Positions 1 to 8,819 are shown, counted from the stretch's first letter. The stretch: 64,000 nt of DNA from JADJLQ01 sp044227925 (GCA_044227925.1 JBGAVW010000006.1:71639-135638), one strand, 5' to 3'. The notes: generated by a model from the sequence alone, not told the origin. Translations and numbers: made by a program.

Positions 1-777
1 TCGTTGAATTATGCAAAAAGCCTGAGTAATGGAATTCAATATTCAATAGGTGGGAATGCAAGTTTTATAGATAATGAAGTGAGTAACAGCCCGTACACGG
101 TAATACCTTCGGGTAATGCATCCGGATCAGGGCTTACCTCAGCTACTATAAATGGATATCTCAATAATGAACCAATCGGTACTTTTTACCTAAAAGAATT
201 TATTGGTATAGATGATAAAGGATTGAGTAAGTTTAGGGATGTGGATGGGGATGGCATCATTTCTGATAAAGATAGGGTAGCCCTGGGTACCGCTTTACCT
301 ACTTCGATTTATAGTCTGTTTGGCACCTTCGCATATAAAGGGCTGGATTTATCTATTAACTTTAATGGTATCTCAGGAAATAAAATTTATGATAATACAG
401 CAAATTCCAATTTTTATAAATTGCGGTTGTCAAAGGGTGTCAATGTAACCCCTGAAGCGTTGGAATTTTCATCAGAATCTACTAATAATGCCGCGCCTGT
501 ATCATCCAGGTATCTTAAAGATGGAAGTTATTTCAGACTAAATAATTTATCATTAGGATACAATTTAAAACCTGCTTTACTTAATCTTTCCAGATGGTGT
601 TCAGGTATACGCTTATCTGTGACAGGTACCAATCTTTGGTTAAGTACCAAATACAACGGCTATGATCCGGAAGTGAACACAGATAGAAGCATAAATGGCA
701 TTTCATCTTATGGCATCGATTATTTAAGTTATCCCAAAGCCAAAACTGTACTATTTGGCCTTAAACTCACATTTTAA
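1..777 (+). CDS. SusC/RagA-type TonB-dependent outer-membrane receptor, C-terminal part
   Basis: The reading frame is open at the left edge, so only the last ~258 residues are present; the plug and N-terminal CarboxypepD-like domain lie outside. What remains alternates aromatic and polar residues as beta-barrel strands do. It carries the acidic loop 'DVDGDGIISDKDR' and the late motif 'YDPEVNTD' typical of SusC proteins, and ends in a phenylalanine as barrel proteins usually do. The SusD-like gene starts 13 bases after the stop, the standard SusC-SusD arrangement for TonB-dependent import of glycans or other oligomers. The substrate cannot be read from this fragment. No glycoside hydrolase follows downstream, so the locus may be a minimal uptake pair or its enzymes may lie to the left. 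Confidence 0.93.
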   Translation, partial: SLNYAKSLSNGIQYSIGGNASFIDNEVSNSPYTVIPSGNASGSGLTSATINGYLNNEPIGTFYLKEFIGIDDKGLSKFRDVDGDGIISDKDRVALGTALPTSIYSLFGTFAYKGLDLSINFNGISGNKIYDNTANSNFYKLRLSKGVNVTPEALEFSSESTNNAAPVSSRYLKDGSYFRLNNLSLGYNLKPALLNLSRWCSGIRLSVTGTNLWLSTKYNGYDPEVNTDRSINGISSYGIDYLSYPKAKTVLFGLKLTF

Positions 778-790
778 AAACTCTTTCAAT

Positions 791-2473
791 ATGAAAAAAA
801 TTATATCTTTCATTGGTCTTGCTTTGAGTATCGTGTGGATCCAAAGCTGTACTGATTTACAAGAAAAAGTATTGGATGAAACTTTATCATCTAATCTATC
901 AGACCAGGATGCAGCAAACGGTAGCTTGGCACCGGTTTACGGAAAATTTACAGACATCTTTACCCATACCAATTATTTTGCACTACAGGAAATATCAACT
1001 GACGAGGCTATATTGCCTTATCGGGGTGGTACAGACTGGGGTGATAATGGAATATATATATCACTGCATCAACATGTGACTACCAGCACCGATCCCAATG
1101 TTCGCAATACCTGGGGTCATATTCTTCAGGGAATTTCCCGGGCTGTAACAGCAATGAATGTTTTGCCAACATTAAAAGCAAGCAGTGTGAAGACCTATTT
1201 GGCTGAAGCAAGGGGATTGAATGCATATTATAATATGCTGGCCCTTGATTTGTTTGGGATGGTTTTTGTAAAAGCAGATCCTGGCGCTGTATCTAAAATA
1301 ATACGCGGTACAGAGGCGGTGGATTATTTGATTAAAGAGTTTAATGCAATAATAAATGATTTGGACAATTCCGTGGGACCAGGCAGATTAACTCAAAATG
1401 CGGTTTATGGCCTCTTAGCCCGTCTGCATTTGAATGCCGGTGTGTACAGAGATATTTATGCAGATAATTTTACTTTTGCTGCAGCCGACATGGATAAGGT
1501 AATTGAATATTGTGATAAAATCATAGCTTCAAATCAATATAAATTATCGGCCGATTACTTCGATATTTTTGGAAACAATAATCACGATAATAAGGAGTTG
1601 ATTTTTGCACATGACCAACGGCCTGATTTGAATGGTCACAACAGGCTTGCTTATTTTTCTCTTTCTGGCGACCAATTTCCTTTGCCTGCATTTACTGGTG
1701 CCAACGGTACAGACGGACCAGGTATCACTTCAGATTTTTATAGAACATGGACCAGTGCCTATGGATCAGTAGATCCTGCAGTGGCAGATCCAAGATTTTA
1801 CAAACAAAATTTATCTATTTATAGCAATCCCGCAGACTCTTGTGTAGCTGCAGCTGATTTTAAAATTAATAGAGGAATTCTCAGAGGTCAACAATATGGT
1901 TTGTTGCGCGTGAATGGTGTGTTTTTAAAATGTGCAGACGGAAAATTTAAGGTAGGCAAATTATTTCATCTTACCAGGACCAAGCCCACACTTGCGGTGG
2001 ATTTTACGGAAAAAATTGACTTTACTGTTGAAGGAAGTAATTACAACACAGGATATCGTGTAGAGAAATATGAGTTTAGCAGTAAGTCTGTGAGCGGAAG
2101 AAATTTTGGTGAAGCCGATATTGTATTGCTTAGATTAGCTGATGTTTATTTGATGAGAGCCGAAGCAAAGCTTAGAAAATCAGGTGATCAGGCAGGGGCA
2201 TTAGCAGATGTAAATTTTGTAAGGGCGGCCCGTACTAAACCTGCACCTGCTTTGACCAGCATGAATCTGGAATTGCTGTACAGGGAAAGAGGATTTGAAT
2301 TTTACTGGGAAATGCTCCGCCGTTCAGATATGATCCGATTTGGTAAGTATGAAGGTACATGGACAGAGAAAACAAATAATGATAAACGCAAGAGGATCTT
2401 TCCTGTGCCTCAAACAGCTATTGACGGCGCATCAAATCTTCCAGGGTATTTGGTTCAAAACTCAAGTTATTAA
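791..2473 (+). CDS. SusD/RagB family nutrient-binding outer-membrane lipoprotein
   Basis: This 560-residue protein has a lipoprotein signal peptide (MKK start, hydrophobic stretch, lipobox ending at Cys in 'VWIQSC'), so I start it at the ATG at 791 rather than at an in-frame codon 36 bases upstream inside susC. The N-terminal half is helical with TPR-like repeats. The C-terminal segment holds SusD_RagB hallmarks: 'LLRLADVYLMRAEAKL', 'VNFVRAAR', and 'ERGFEFYWEMLRRSDMIRFGKYEG', given here as separated key words of one conserved block. SusD caps the SusC barrel and binds the substrate at the cell surface. It is probably co-transcribed with the receptor fragment upstream. Two hairpins follow it before the convergent efflux operon. 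Confidence 0.95.
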   Translation: MKKIISFIGLALSIVWIQSCTDLQEKVLDETLSSNLSDQDAANGSLAPVYGKFTDIFTHTNYFALQEISTDEAILPYRGGTDWGDNGIYISLHQHVTTSTDPNVRNTWGHILQGISRAVTAMNVLPTLKASSVKTYLAEARGLNAYYNMLALDLFGMVFVKADPGAVSKIIRGTEAVDYLIKEFNAIINDLDNSVGPGRLTQNAVYGLLARLHLNAGVYRDIYADNFTFAAADMDKVIEYCDKIIASNQYKLSADYFDIFGNNNHDNKELIFAHDQRPDLNGHNRLAYFSLSGDQFPLPAFTGANGTDGPGITSDFYRTWTSAYGSVDPAVADPRFYKQNLSIYSNPADSCVAAADFKINRGILRGQQYGLLRVNGVFLKCADGKFKVGKLFHLTRTKPTLAVDFTEKIDFTVEGSNYNTGYRVEKYEFSSKSVSGRNFGEADIVLLRLADVYLMRAEAKLRKSGDQAGALADVNFVRAARTKPAPALTSMNLELLYRERGFEFYWEMLRRSDMIRFGKYEGTWTEKTNNDKRKRIFPVPQTAIDGASNLPGYLVQNSSY

Positions 2474-2650
2474 ATGCGTTTTTGTTGATTAACCTCCGGA
2501 TATAAACGTTTAAATTTTTTCAAAATTTATCTTACTTTATAAAAAGTGGGTTGGATCAGATAAAGTGGTTAACCATTACCGGGAGAAGGAAATAGGGATT
2601 GATCTATTAGTGATAAAGTCAGAAATATGTGATCATTTCCGACTTGCATT

Positions 2651-2679
2651 CCCTGTTTAAAATTTTAAATAAAACAGGG
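2651..2679. terminator. Hairpin downstream of susD
   Basis: Perfect 8-bp arms, ccctgttt at 2651-2658 and aaacaggg at 2672-2679, enclose a 13-base A/T loop. No clean T-tract follows on either strand, so it could be a weak terminator or an RNA-end stabiliser. Confidence 0.45.
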
Positions 2680-2700
2680 TAGGGCATACAGTTGTAATAC

Positions 2701-2719
2701 CCTCCAGTTAAAATGGAGG
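2701..2719. terminator. Second small hairpin between convergent operons
   Basis: The 6-bp arms cctcca and tggagg flank a 7-base loop. There is no T-tract. It lies about 93 bases past the end of the tolC-like gene on the opposite strand. Confidence 0.35.
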
Positions 2720-2811
2720 AGCTTGAAAGTTATATAATGAAGTAATACGGGATTGTAAAAAAGGCTATGGGTCTAAATTACTTTAGTTTTAATTGAAGCT
2801 AATCATTAAAG

Positions 2812-4215
2812 TTATTTTTTATAATCCATTTTGAGTTCCCGGGCCTTTGCAATCACATGCAATAATTTCGCTTTGACCTCAGGCTTTTTTAATTCGACAT
2901 CGATCAGCTTTTGCTCTCTGATATTTAGTAATAAAGCATTTGATTCTCCTTGTCTGAATTTTACATATTCCATTTCCAATAATGAATTCAAATCTTTGCT
3001 GAGGTGATTTAATTGGTCCAATTGGGTAAGGTATTGGTTTTTTTCATTTAAATAATATTCAAGTTTGGTAATCAACTCTCTTTCTTTAGCTGATTTTAAT
3101 AATGTAGTTTCATTTAATTTATTTTTTGTTAATTGATATTGCCCCAGGGCTTCTCTTCTAAAAATAGGAAAACCGAAATGCATGCTCACGTGAAAATTTT
3201 TATTCACAGGATAATTGGACGAATAAAAAGGAATCGTACGGTCAATTCCAAAAAATTTGGACTTTAGATCCAGTTTTGGTAGAAGGGATTGCCACTTCAG
3301 CTTTTTTTCTACAGCTAATATTTTTAGTTTTGAGTTGTAGACTTCAAGTACCGGATTTTGATCCTGGAAAAAATCAAAAAGGGAATCTGTTGGAGCAAGA
3401 GTAAATTCAAAATTTGAATCAGGGAGATTGCTTTCAGCCAGTATTCCGGTATCCATATTTTCATTCCAAAGAAACGCTGATAATTGGATGGCTTTATTCA
3501 CATAATTTAATCGTATTGTGTTTTGCTGAATAAGAAAGTTCTGGTATTGCGTATTCAGATCCAAGGTGTCAGAAACAGAATTATCACCATTCATAAAGCT
3601 GACGGTTAATAATTTTTTACGATTTTCCAGGTTCCGAATAAAACGATCCATGATCATGAATTGTTGATGGGCATACCACCATTCTATATAGGCTGCTGTA
3701 GCCTGATACAATATTTGATTGATGGCGATCCGTCTTTCAGCGTCAGATTGGAGAATAAATTCTTTAGCCTGAATCAGAGTGGCTCTGCGCTTATCTATAC
3801 TTAATCCTTGCAGGAGAGGAATTTCAAGTCCCATATAGGTAAAGCTACCAGGACTAAACTCAGGGTTGATATTTTCGCCGCTATTCTGAGACCACCCTGC
3901 TGACAAACCCACAGGAGATTTTGTATGCCATTTGATGCTGCCTTCCTGATAACTGTAATAAGATTTATTATTAAAGTACTTATTATCTGAAGAGACATTC
4001 AGCAGGGGATCCATAAATGATTTACTTATATTGAGATTTATTTGGGCATTTTGTACCAGTAAATCAGCTTGTCTGACCAAAGGATGAAATCGAATCACCT
4101 GTTGCATGAAGTCTTCATATTTAAAAATAACCGAATCCTGTGCTGGTAATATCAATATATTGGAGAAGCAAACCAGGTATATTAAATATCTGATCTTGTC
4201 AATCATGGTCTTCAT
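2812..4215 (-). CDS. TolC-family outer-membrane efflux protein
   Basis: This 467-residue protein has an N-terminal signal peptide ending around 'LILPAQ' and a long helical body with the two-fold TolC repeat pattern: 'FHPLVRQADLLVQNAQINLNISKS' opens the first half (key words only), and 'NPVLEVYNSKLKILAVEKKLKWQ' the second. Length and layout match OEP proteins. It is the last gene of the minus-strand series terC - ABC - HlyD - TolC and follows the HlyD stop by three bases. Its inferred role is the outer-membrane duct of a tripartite type-I-like exporter. Start at 4215 gives a plausible leader; Met4 is an alternative. Confidence 0.92.
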   Translation of the reverse strand: MKTMIDKIRYLIYLVCFSNILILPAQDSVIFKYEDFMQQVIRFHPLVRQADLLVQNAQINLNISKSFMDPLLNVSSDNKYFNNKSYYSYQEGSIKWHTKSPVGLSAGWSQNSGENINPEFSPGSFTYMGLEIPLLQGLSIDKRRATLIQAKEFILQSDAERRIAINQILYQATAAYIEWWYAHQQFMIMDRFIRNLENRKKLLTVSFMNGDNSVSDTLDLNTQYQNFLIQQNTIRLNYVNKAIQLSAFLWNENMDTGILAESNLPDSNFEFTLAPTDSLFDFFQDQNPVLEVYNSKLKILAVEKKLKWQSLLPKLDLKSKFFGIDRTIPFYSSNYPVNKNFHVSMHFGFPIFRREALGQYQLTKNKLNETTLLKSAKERELITKLEYYLNEKNQYLTQLDQLNHLSKDLNSLLEMEYVKFRQGESNALLLNIREQKLIDVELKKPEVKAKLLHVIAKARELKMDYKK

Positions 4216-4218
4216 GAT

Positions 4219-5562
4219 TTATTTTGTTGTTTTATCTGGAGTGTAAAATTCAGCAGGAAAACCATTGATCTTTCTCCATAATTCATAATAAATGGGTACA
4301 TCTTTTAATAAGGCGATTCCTTTTGCGCCGGTTCCAATGTTTAAATGTGGCGGCCATTTGCGGTCCGTTACCGTTTCAGTAACCAATGCTCTGAATTTTC
4401 CATTGGCTGATGTGGTTTTTTCAATGACTTTGATCTCACCGCTGAAGGTACCAAAATTATACTGAGGCCAGCCTCGAAATAGCATGGCGGGATATCCATC
4501 GAATACGAATTGTATTTTTTGGCCGATGTGCACGAGGGGTATATCAACCGGGTCAATAAATATTTCGATTGCTTTTTGATGTATATCAGGAATGATCTCT
4601 GCTATAAAATCTCCTTCTTTTATAATCACCCCTATACCTGCTTGTTTTACTGAACCCACCTGGCCGTCTATGGGTGAGATGATATAATACCATTTTTGTC
4701 TTTCTTCGTAATTGGTAAAAGTGTTTTTTAATTTTGCTATGTCGTATTCTGCTGAAGCGGCATCTGAATATGATGAATACTTTTCGCCTTCTATCTTAGC
4801 CAGTTTATCATTGTATTCCTGCCTTGTTTGATCACGATCTAATAATAAGTTTGCAAGCTCACCTTTATTTTGATATAATTTATTTTGCTGTGTTTGCAAT
4901 TTGGATATGGCATTTTGATGGTTTGCTTTACGCTTTTCATATTCAGCAAGTGAAATGACACCCTGGTCCAGCATATTTTTAGCTGCTTCTATTTGCCTTT
5001 TATTAATTTCTAATTCGGTATTACTGGCTGTAAGGGCAATGCTGTCTGCCATGATGTACCCATTTTGTTGCTCAATTTTATTGTTCAGAATTTGCATTTT
5101 TAAATCCCTTGCCTTTTTAATAGCCTCGTATTGGGCAGAGGCGGTCTCTGCTTTGGATAAATAATTATTTTGTGATTTTATTTTTGAGTTTAATTGCTCC
5201 CTGATTCTATCAAGTAATTTCACATCAAAATATTCCTCTTTGATTTCTGCAATTTGTAAAATAGTATCTCCTTTTGAAATCAAAGCACCTTCATTCACAT
5301 ACCATTTTTTTATTCTCCCGGGTATGATGCTATTTAATTTTTGAGGTCTGTCTTCCTGACGAAGAGAGCTCACTTTACCATATATATCCAGGCTTTGGGT
5401 CCAGGGTAGAAATGAAGCAATTAAAACCAAAAGCATACCTATTTTAGCCCATTTTAACACTGCCATCCGCTCATGGATCTTCATAATCATTCGAAATGAT
5501 TTTAAGCTACTGTTGGCTTTCATTTCTGATGTGGAGATAGTGGAAAAATTTTCGAATTTCAT
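4219..5562 (-). CDS. HlyD-family periplasmic adaptor (membrane-fusion protein)
   Basis: This 447-residue protein has one N-terminal membrane segment (about residues 35-56, 'AKIGMLLVLIASFLPW'). A first barrel-sandwich half follows ('IPGRIKKWYVNEGALISKGD'), then a long coiled-coil hairpin (about residues 115-280), then the second half ('YYIISPIDGQVGSVKQAG') and a beta-barrel domain. This is the order found in HlyD/EmrA adaptors of type I systems. It overlaps the ABC gene upstream by four bases (ATGA), implying translational coupling, and lies three bases from the TolC-like gene. It should bridge the inner-membrane ABC protein to the outer-membrane duct. The cargo is unknown. Confidence 0.92.
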   Translation of the reverse strand: MKFENFSTISTSEMKANSSLKSFRMIMKIHERMAVLKWAKIGMLLVLIASFLPWTQSLDIYGKVSSLRQEDRPQKLNSIIPGRIKKWYVNEGALISKGDTILQIAEIKEEYFDVKLLDRIREQLNSKIKSQNNYLSKAETASAQYEAIKKARDLKMQILNNKIEQQNGYIMADSIALTASNTELEINKRQIEAAKNMLDQGVISLAEYEKRKANHQNAISKLQTQQNKLYQNKGELANLLLDRDQTRQEYNDKLAKIEGEKYSSYSDAASAEYDIAKLKNTFTNYEERQKWYYIISPIDGQVGSVKQAGIGVIIKEGDFIAEIIPDIHQKAIEIFIDPVDIPLVHIGQKIQFVFDGYPAMLFRGWPQYNFGTFSGEIKVIEKTTSANGKFRALVTETVTDRKWPPHLNIGTGAKGIALLKDVPIYYELWRKINGFPAEFYTPDKTTK

Positions 5563-7214
5563 AACGCAGTATCTATGATTTTTTCAATTATGGAAATAGA
5601 CTGTTGGTCATTTTGTATTATCATTACGGTTGGATTAAATTGGGTTACAATAAAATCCTTAAGGCGATGGATTTCAGTAGCAGTATAACCGCTAAATGGA
5701 TCCTCCAATAAAAGCAAGTTTGGCTTGTGATAGATGGCACGTGTAAGCAATATGGCCATCACAATAGATGAAGGCAGGTTTTTTTTGTAAGGTAAAACCA
5801 TGGTTTCGAAACCATCACGCTGGTTTTGAATAAATTCATACAGCTTGGTAACCTTAGAGATTTCAAGTAACCAGGGCATCGAGATCCTATCTTTAGTTAA
5901 AACAATGTTCTCAAGTATAGTACCTTCCATCAAGGTATCCTCCTGTAATACAATTCCGGTATGCATTCTAATGGAGTTCAGGTCGTAATTATACATGGGT
6001 ATATCGTCTAGTAATATGCTTCCGGTGTATTCACTGTAAGCACCGGACACAAGGTTAATTAAAGATGTTTTACCTGAATGTTTTGGCCCGGTAATTTGTA
6101 CCCACTCCGAAGGCTTGACTTCAAAACTCAATTTGTCGAAAACCTTGTGAGAAGGATTGTAAGCGAAGGTTACTTTATCAAAAGTTATTTTAACACCCTG
6201 AGTGGCTGGCTCATACATCATATTTCCGGAGTGTTCAGTATGCGCATTAGTGATTTTATTCAACTTTTCCAGAGAAGTCACTGATAAATACAACTTATCA
6301 AAATTCTGAATAAATTTTTCAACAGAACTGATAACTCCGAGTATGACAATGTCAGCCGCTATAAACTGACCAACACTGATCTCTTGCCTTAATAATAATA
6401 AAATGCTAAGCAGGAAAAGGGCCGCGAAAATCAAAACTTTGAAAGCGATCAGTGTCCAATATTGGATGCGAAGTATTTTGAAATAGGCCGTTTTATTTTC
6501 CAGGTATTGTGCAACAAGGGAGTCGGTTTTTAATAAGTGCACATTATGATGGTTTACATATTTAAACAGTTTGATATTTCTTGATATTTGTTCTAACCAA
6601 TCACCGATTTGGTATTTAAAATCACTGGATTTCATAGCTGTTTGAAATCCCATTGGACTGGTAATACGGATGATAAAAAATACCAGTACTAATAAAAAAA
6701 ATCCAAATCCGATAAAAAACGGATGATAAAATGAAAGTAAGCAGGTGCCCAGGATAATTTGAAGCACTGCACCTGGTACTTCCAATAATAGTTTGTAGAT
6801 ACTTTTTTGCAATGTTGAAATTTCAAAAAATCGGTTTACGAGCTCCGGCATGTAATATTCATCATTACGCTGTAAGTCCAGACGGGGCAATATTTCGGCA
6901 TATCCTAAAGCATAACGCACAAATAATTTTTGTTCTATTTTTTCAATGATTTCTAGTTGTTTAATTTGCAACGCCCCATTTAAAATAAGGGAGACAACTA
7001 CTACAACAATTAATAATATAATGGAGGTGGAAATGGAGCCGGCCATTACAAAACTGATAATGGATTGAATACCTAATGGGATCACCAAATATAATATTCC
7101 AGCAAAAGCAGCAATCCAATAAATGGCAATGATTTCCTCCTTTTCCAACCTGAGTAATTTAACCAAATTGAGCAGAGCAGACCCAAAATTATAATCTTTA
7201 GTGTTTGATGCCAT
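5559..7214 (-). CDS. ABC exporter, fused permease/NBD with altered ATPase motifs
   Basis: This 551-residue protein has an exporter-type membrane domain (about 1-320, up to six helices) followed by a nucleotide-binding domain. No N-terminal C39 peptidase domain is present. Walker A is intact ('GPKHSGKT', residues 376-383) and a Q-loop is visible ('GIVLQED'). The other motifs depart from consensus: 'LPSSI' stands where LSGGQ is expected (480-484), Walker B reads LLLLED with Glu504-Asp505 in place of Asp-Glu, the D-loop is 'SGYT', and the switch histidine is replaced by Gln534 or Asn535. The protein ends soon after, at 'IDTAL'. It may bind ATP but hydrolyse it slowly, or use an unusual mechanism. 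Its partners are the HlyD and TolC genes downstream; terC lies three bases upstream. Confidence 0.88.
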   Translation of the reverse strand: MASNTKDYNFGSALLNLVKLLRLEKEEIIAIYWIAAFAGILYLVIPLGIQSIISFVMAGSISTSIILLIVVVVVSLILNGALQIKQLEIIEKIEQKLFVRYALGYAEILPRLDLQRNDEYYMPELVNRFFEISTLQKSIYKLLLEVPGAVLQIILGTCLLSFYHPFFIGFGFFLLVLVFFIIRITSPMGFQTAMKSSDFKYQIGDWLEQISRNIKLFKYVNHHNVHLLKTDSLVAQYLENKTAYFKILRIQYWTLIAFKVLIFAALFLLSILLLLRQEISVGQFIAADIVILGVISSVEKFIQNFDKLYLSVTSLEKLNKITNAHTEHSGNMMYEPATQGVKITFDKVTFAYNPSHKVFDKLSFEVKPSEWVQITGPKHSGKTSLINLVSGAYSEYTGSILLDDIPMYNYDLNSIRMHTGIVLQEDTLMEGTILENIVLTKDRISMPWLLEISKVTKLYEFIQNQRDGFETMVLPYKKNLPSSIVMAILLTRAIYHKPNLLLLEDPFSGYTATEIHRLKDFIVTQFNPTVMIIQNDQQSISIIEKIIDTAL

Positions 7215-7217
7215 ACC

Positions 7218-7928
7218 TTATAATTGTTTTTTCGATTTATGAGCTCTGATTTGCAACAGATCAACCAATAGCGCAAAAGCGAGTGAAGAATAAATAAAAG
7301 CTTTGGGAATCGGATAGTTAAACCCTTCTGCTACAAGTGTCGTTCCGATAACAACTAAAAAAGCCAACGCCAGAATTTTAAATGAGGGGTGTTTTCGGAT
7401 AAAATCTACTATCGGCTTGGAGGCCAACATCATGAAAGACATGGATAGGATCACTGCAAGGTACATAATCCAGAGTTTTTCTGTCATGCCTACTGCAGTA
7501 ATAATCGAATCTATTGAAAATACGAGGTCCAGGGCAATCACCTGCAAAAGCAATGAATTAAAGGATTGGGGTGCTCCTTTTTCGATTGTTTCAGATTTGT
7601 GCTCAGTCTCATAATAAATTTCTTTTATACTCTTATATAACAGGAAGATTCCACCTGCCAACAGTATCAGCTCCTTACCTGTGAATTCAAAATATGCTAC
7701 AGTTATTAAAGGGCGGTCCAGCTTCATAATCCAAGAAATTGCCAATAAAAGAAGCAAGCGCATGATCATGGCTAAGCCAAGTCCGAGTAACCTTAATTTA
7801 TTTCTTTGATTATCAGGTAGTTTGTCGGCGATTATTGAAATAAAAATGACATTGTCTATACCCAGAATGATTTCAAGGAATAACAATGTCATTAGTGGTA
7901 AAATCGAGTCCAGGATTGAAACTTCCAT
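7218..7928 (-). CDS. TerC-family integral membrane protein
   Basis: This 236-residue polytopic protein has the TerC hallmarks: 'FLEIILGIDNVIFISIIADKLP' near the N-terminus (key core LGIDNVIF) and 'VIALDLVFSIDSIITAVGM' in the middle, both with the paired acidic residues thought to bind metal. I start it at Met 7928, where the N-terminus reads MEVSILDSILPL as in TerC homologues; a longer frame begins at 7961. TerC proteins are linked to tellurite resistance, manganese efflux and metallation of exoenzymes. Being first in the operon with an ABC-HlyD-TolC exporter is notable. A copy of the TetR-operator half-site overlaps its start codon. Confidence 0.9.
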   Translation of the reverse strand: MEVSILDSILPLMTLLFLEIILGIDNVIFISIIADKLPDNQRNKLRLLGLGLAMIMRLLLLLAISWIMKLDRPLITVAYFEFTGKELILLAGGIFLLYKSIKEIYYETEHKSETIEKGAPQSFNSLLLQVIALDLVFSIDSIITAVGMTEKLWIMYLAVILSMSFMMLASKPIVDFIRKHPSFKILALAFLVVIGTTLVAEGFNYPIPKAFIYSSLAFALLVDLLQIRAHKSKKQL

Positions 7929-7938
7929 ATTGATAGTA
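7927..7938. promoter_or_regulatory. Extra operator half-site overlapping the terC start
   Basis: The 12 bases atattgatagta match exactly one half of the reverse complement of the 20-bp near-palindrome at 7982-8001. The site overlaps the terC ATG, so a bound regulator could also block translation initiation or early elongation. Confidence 0.45.
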
Positions 7939-7981
7939 ATAATTTGTGATACAATATACAAATTATCTAAAACAATAGTTT

Positions 7982-8001
7982 TACTATCAATATTAATAGT
8001 A
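7982..8001. promoter_or_regulatory. Near-palindromic operator between terC and tetR-type gene
   Basis: The sequence tactatcaatattaatagta equals its own reverse complement at 18 of 20 positions. It lies in the divergent promoter region, ending 9 bases before the -33 TTG of the regulator promoter. Size and position fit an operator for the TetR-type protein encoded next to it. A smaller dyad (atagt-ttt-actat, 7975-7987) overlaps its left edge. Confidence 0.65.
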
Positions 8002-8009
8002 TGTTAAAA

Positions 8010-8039
8010 TTGACATGATATGCTTACTTATTATTTTTG
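8010..8039 (+). promoter_or_regulatory. Bacteroidota-type promoter of the TetR-like gene
   Basis: TTG at 8010-8012 and TATTTTTG at 8032-8039 are separated by 19 bases, matching the -33 TTG / -7 TAnnTTTG consensus of the Bacteroidota housekeeping sigma factor. The predicted transcript start is near 8046. This is downstream of the ATG at 8015, which argues for a later translational start. Confidence 0.6.
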
Positions 8040-8056
8040 GTAATTACTTTTATGTG

Positions 8057-8737
8057 GTGAATTACAGTCTGCATTTTAAGCTAAATGATAAAATATTTCT
8101 AAAGGATCCTCAGACCTCAGATCTGGGCCGTCAGGTAGTATCTCATGCAATAGATCTAATCCACGATATTGGTTTTGAATCCTTTACGTTTAAAAAACTA
8201 GCCCAGCAGATCGAAACCACAGAAGCAAGTGTATACCGTTATTTTGAAAACAAGCATCGTTTGCTTCTCTATATCATTAATTTATATTGGTCCTACCTAG
8301 AATACCTCGTCACCTTTCAAATACCTGCAGAGAGCAGCACAGCCAAGTTAAAAGCTATTATACGGCTCTTGACTCACGAATTGCCAGACCTATCCAGTGA
8401 TATCAATTTAAATAAAAAAGCATTACACGAAATTGTAGTCTCTGAAAGCAGTAAAACATATTTAGTAAAGGAGATAAATGAAATAAATAAAGAGAAAGTA
8501 TTTCAGCCCTACAAAGACCTCTGCAAGCTCATTGCTGCTGTAATTAAAGAAATTAGCCCCGAATATGCTTTTCCTCACTCTCTGGCCAGTACCATATTGG
8601 AAACGGCCCATGCTCAGGAATATTTTATATATCATTTACCAGGCTTAACCGATTTTGGTCAGAATCAAAACAAAGATTACACAGAAAAATTTTTACTGGA
8701 TCTGGTGTCGAAAACATTGGATATTGAATTTATCTAA
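8057..8737 (+). CDS. TetR/AcrR-family transcriptional regulator
   Basis: The N-terminal helix-turn-helix is clear: 'SHAIDLIHDIGFESFTFKKLAQ' then 'TTEASVYRYFENKHRLLLYI' (residues ~25-65), with a helical ligand/dimer domain after it. The frame is open from an ATG at 8015, but that codon lies inside the predicted promoter and adds a hydrophobic stretch not expected of TetR proteins. A GTG at 8057 (or 8054) gives an N-terminus 'MNYSLHFKLNDKIFLKDPQ' of the length I expect for this family, so I use it (226 residues). The gene is divergent from terC-ABC-HlyD-TolC with a near-palindrome between them, so it very likely represses both itself and that operon. Ligand unknown. Confidence 0.85.
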   Translation: MNYSLHFKLNDKIFLKDPQTSDLGRQVVSHAIDLIHDIGFESFTFKKLAQQIETTEASVYRYFENKHRLLLYIINLYWSYLEYLVTFQIPAESSTAKLKAIIRLLTHELPDLSSDINLNKKALHEIVVSESSKTYLVKEINEINKEKVFQPYKDLCKLIAAVIKEISPEYAFPHSLASTILETAHAQEYFIYHLPGLTDFGQNQNKDYTEKFLLDLVSKTLDIEFI

Positions 8738-8819
8738 GTAACATTACATTAATAAAAAGCCCGGTGTTTAAATCCATACAGGCTTATAAAGAGCGTACAC
8801 TAAAATAGTCTTTAATAAA

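Larger units (their letters stand above)
2474..2811. other. Intergenic region between convergent susCD and efflux operons
   Basis: This 338-base gap has no credible reading frame. It holds two inverted repeats (listed separately) and otherwise AT-rich sequence. Since both flanking operons end here, a bidirectional termination zone is the simplest reading. Confidence 0.6.

Noticed and set aside
5559..7214. Classifying the ABC gene as a bacteriocin exporter with C39 peptidase
   Set aside because: The N-terminus goes straight into membrane helices; no peptidase domain and no double-glycine peptide gene were found nearby.
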